A stretch of 8,091 nucleotides of DNA from an uncultured Bacillota bacterium (GTDB lineage: Bacteria > Bacillota > JAAYKD01). Where the stretch lies: contig CALCNS010000032.1 in the NCBI GenBank assembly GCA_937897315.1, positions 1-8,091 of the forward strand. The letters are read 5' to 3'. Position 1 is the first letter of the stretch; each line of letters starts with the position of its first letter. The notes below the pieces were generated by a model. The model was not told the origin of the DNA, did no database searches, and saw only the letters and a program-made list of their open reading frames with translations. Shown in pieces: positions 7,358 to 8,091 of the stretch. Both the position numbers and the translations under genes were made by a program.

Positions 7358-7381
7358 CTTCCCTTCGGTTTTCATGGTTTT

Positions 7382-7410
7382 AGTATACTCTACTTTCGTA
7401 TTTTGGGAAA
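7382..7410 (-). promoter_or_regulatory. Probable promoter of the methyltransferase-rhomboid unit
   Basis: The minus strand has a -10-like TATACT at 7387-7382 (five of six consensus bases). Seventeen bases upstream is only a weak -35, TTTCCC at 7410-7405 (three of six). It is the best candidate between the divergent genes and lies about 35 bases before the methyltransferase start. A basal, weakly driven housekeeping promoter would fit. The exact -35 is uncertain. Confidence 0.5.
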
Positions 7411-7443
7411 GTACAATCTTTTTTATAGGATGGTTCATAGTGC

Positions 7444-7473
7444 TTGACACTTGAGCAGTTGCTCAAGTATAAT
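7444..7473 (+). promoter_or_regulatory. Sigma-A promoter of the metal ATPase gene
   Basis: Consensus -35 TTGACA at 7444-7449, an 18-base spacer, and consensus -10 TATAAT at 7468-7473. Transcription should begin near 7480, giving a leader of about 35 bases before the ATPase ATG. Because both boxes are perfect, the gene must be held down by a repressor, consistent with the palindrome that fills the spacer. Confidence 0.93.
7449..7468 (+). promoter_or_regulatory. Palindromic operator, probably for an ArsR/SmtB-type metal sensor
   Basis: A perfect 9-2-9 inverted repeat: ACTTGAGCA, GT, TGCTCAAGT. It exactly fills the spacer between the -35 and -10 boxes and overlaps one base of each. Operators of ArsR/SmtB-family zinc and cadmium sensors have the same layout (a TGAxCA half, two bases, then the complement) and often lie in this position before metal-pump genes. 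The family assignment is inference from site shape and the gene controlled. No regulator gene is visible in the window. Confidence 0.72.
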
Positions 7474-7514
7474 AGGTTTAGAAGAACATAAGAAACTAGA
7501 AAGAGGGGTTTCCT

Positions 7515-8091
7515 ATGGAGAAGGTTTTGATTTTAGAGGGGTTAAATTGTGCACACTGTGCCACGCTGATTGAGAGTATGGTTGCCGGGTTGCCCAACAT
7601 GCAGAGTGCTACCTTCGATTTTTTAAGTAAGAAACTCACCATGCATACCGGTGAAGACATAAAAGAACTTTATCCCAAAGTGGAGCAAATTGTAAAAATG
7701 CTGGAACCCGATGTGCAGGTACTGCATGAGAATAAAGCGCCGGTACGCAATTGGGCTATAGAAGAGCATGACCATGCACACGAACACGGCTTAGAAGAGG
7801 AACACGACCACGAACATGGCATGACCGGCAAGCAAAAGTTGGAGATCGCGAAGCTGGTGGTGGGTGGTTCCATTTTTGTGGCGGGTTTGCTCCTTGATGT
7901 TTCAAGCGCGGCTGAATTGGCAATTTTTTTGCTTAGTTATGTCATTGTCGGTTACAGTGTGGTAGCGAGAGCCTGGAAAGGGATCTTGCGTGGGCAAGTT
8001 TTTAGTGAAAACTTCTTGATGACCATTGCTACCATTGGCGCGTTTTTTGTGGGAGAATACCCCGAAGGCGTCGGGGTAATGTTGTTTTACC
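7515..8091 (+). CDS. Heavy-metal-translocating P1B-type ATPase, N-terminal part (cut by window edge)
   Basis: The first 192 codons of an ATP-driven metal efflux pump, running off the right edge. Residues 1-70 form an HMA-type metal-binding domain with the motif GLNCAHC, C12 and C15 being the metal ligands. Residues 85-101 are a histidine-rich segment with seven histidines alternating with acidic residues, typical of zinc/cadmium/cobalt exporters (CadA/ZntA/ZiaA type) rather than copper pumps. Transmembrane helices follow at about 112-128, 132-152 and 166-180, with the family-typical SENFLMTIATIGAF and E-x-P-E-G-V. The phosphorylation motif DKTGT and the CPC-type transport motif lie beyond the window, so metal choice cannot be settled. 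ATG at 7515, with AGAGGGG six bases upstream. The strong promoter with a metal-sensor-type operator supports inducible metal export. Confidence 0.9.
   Translation, partial: MEKVLILEGLNCAHCATLIESMVAGLPNMQSATFDFLSKKLTMHTGEDIKELYPKVEQIVKMLEPDVQVLHENKAPVRNWAIEEHDHAHEHGLEEEHDHEHGMTGKQKLEIAKLVVGGSIFVAGLLLDVSSAAELAIFLLSYVIVGYSVVARAWKGILRGQVFSENFLMTIATIGAFFVGEYPEGVGVMLFY

Overview
The window looks like chromosomal DNA from a mid-GC Firmicute (Clostridia-type or a relative). The main reasons are the intact ctsR-mcsA-mcsB-clpC operon, which is a Firmicutes hallmark, consensus sigma-A promoters, and strong AGGAGG-type ribosome binding sites before most genes. I cannot name the genus from the sequence. 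Gene density is high. All but one gene lie on the minus strand, and I see no phage, transposon, CRISPR, rRNA or tRNA.

Layout, left to right. At 1-433 (minus) is the N-terminal part of a DUF885-family protein, cut by the window edge. A hairpin at 506-529 ends the heat-shock operon. At 549-5154 (minus) lies that operon, transcribed ctsR, mcsA, mcsB, clpC. It starts from a consensus promoter at 5200-5228, with a CtsR operator just downstream at 5174-5190. A long, elaborate hairpin with a U-run (5239-5319) separates it from a second minus-strand unit. That unit holds an RlmI-like rRNA methyltransferase gene (6168-7346) followed by a rhomboid membrane protease gene (5415-6140). At 7515-8091 (plus), transcribed divergently, is the start of a heavy-metal P1B-type ATPase. 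Its promoter carries a 9-2-9 palindrome between the -35 and -10 boxes, typical of ArsR/SmtB-type metal sensors.

How the genes work together. CtsR represses its own operon and, in this family, other clp genes. McsA and McsB form the protein-arginine kinase that inactivates CtsR under stress and marks damaged proteins with phospho-arginine. ClpC is the AAA+ unfoldase that feeds such proteins to ClpP. All the key residues I looked for in this system are present. The rhomboid, methyltransferase and metal pump are separate housekeeping or stress functions with no clear mechanistic link to the Clp system.

Most of the window is well-understood biology. The least explained part is the structured hairpin between the rhomboid gene and ctsR. 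The next points of interest are the metal-sensor-type operator with no regulator gene in view, and a DUF885 gene directly after clpC where Bacillus has radA.
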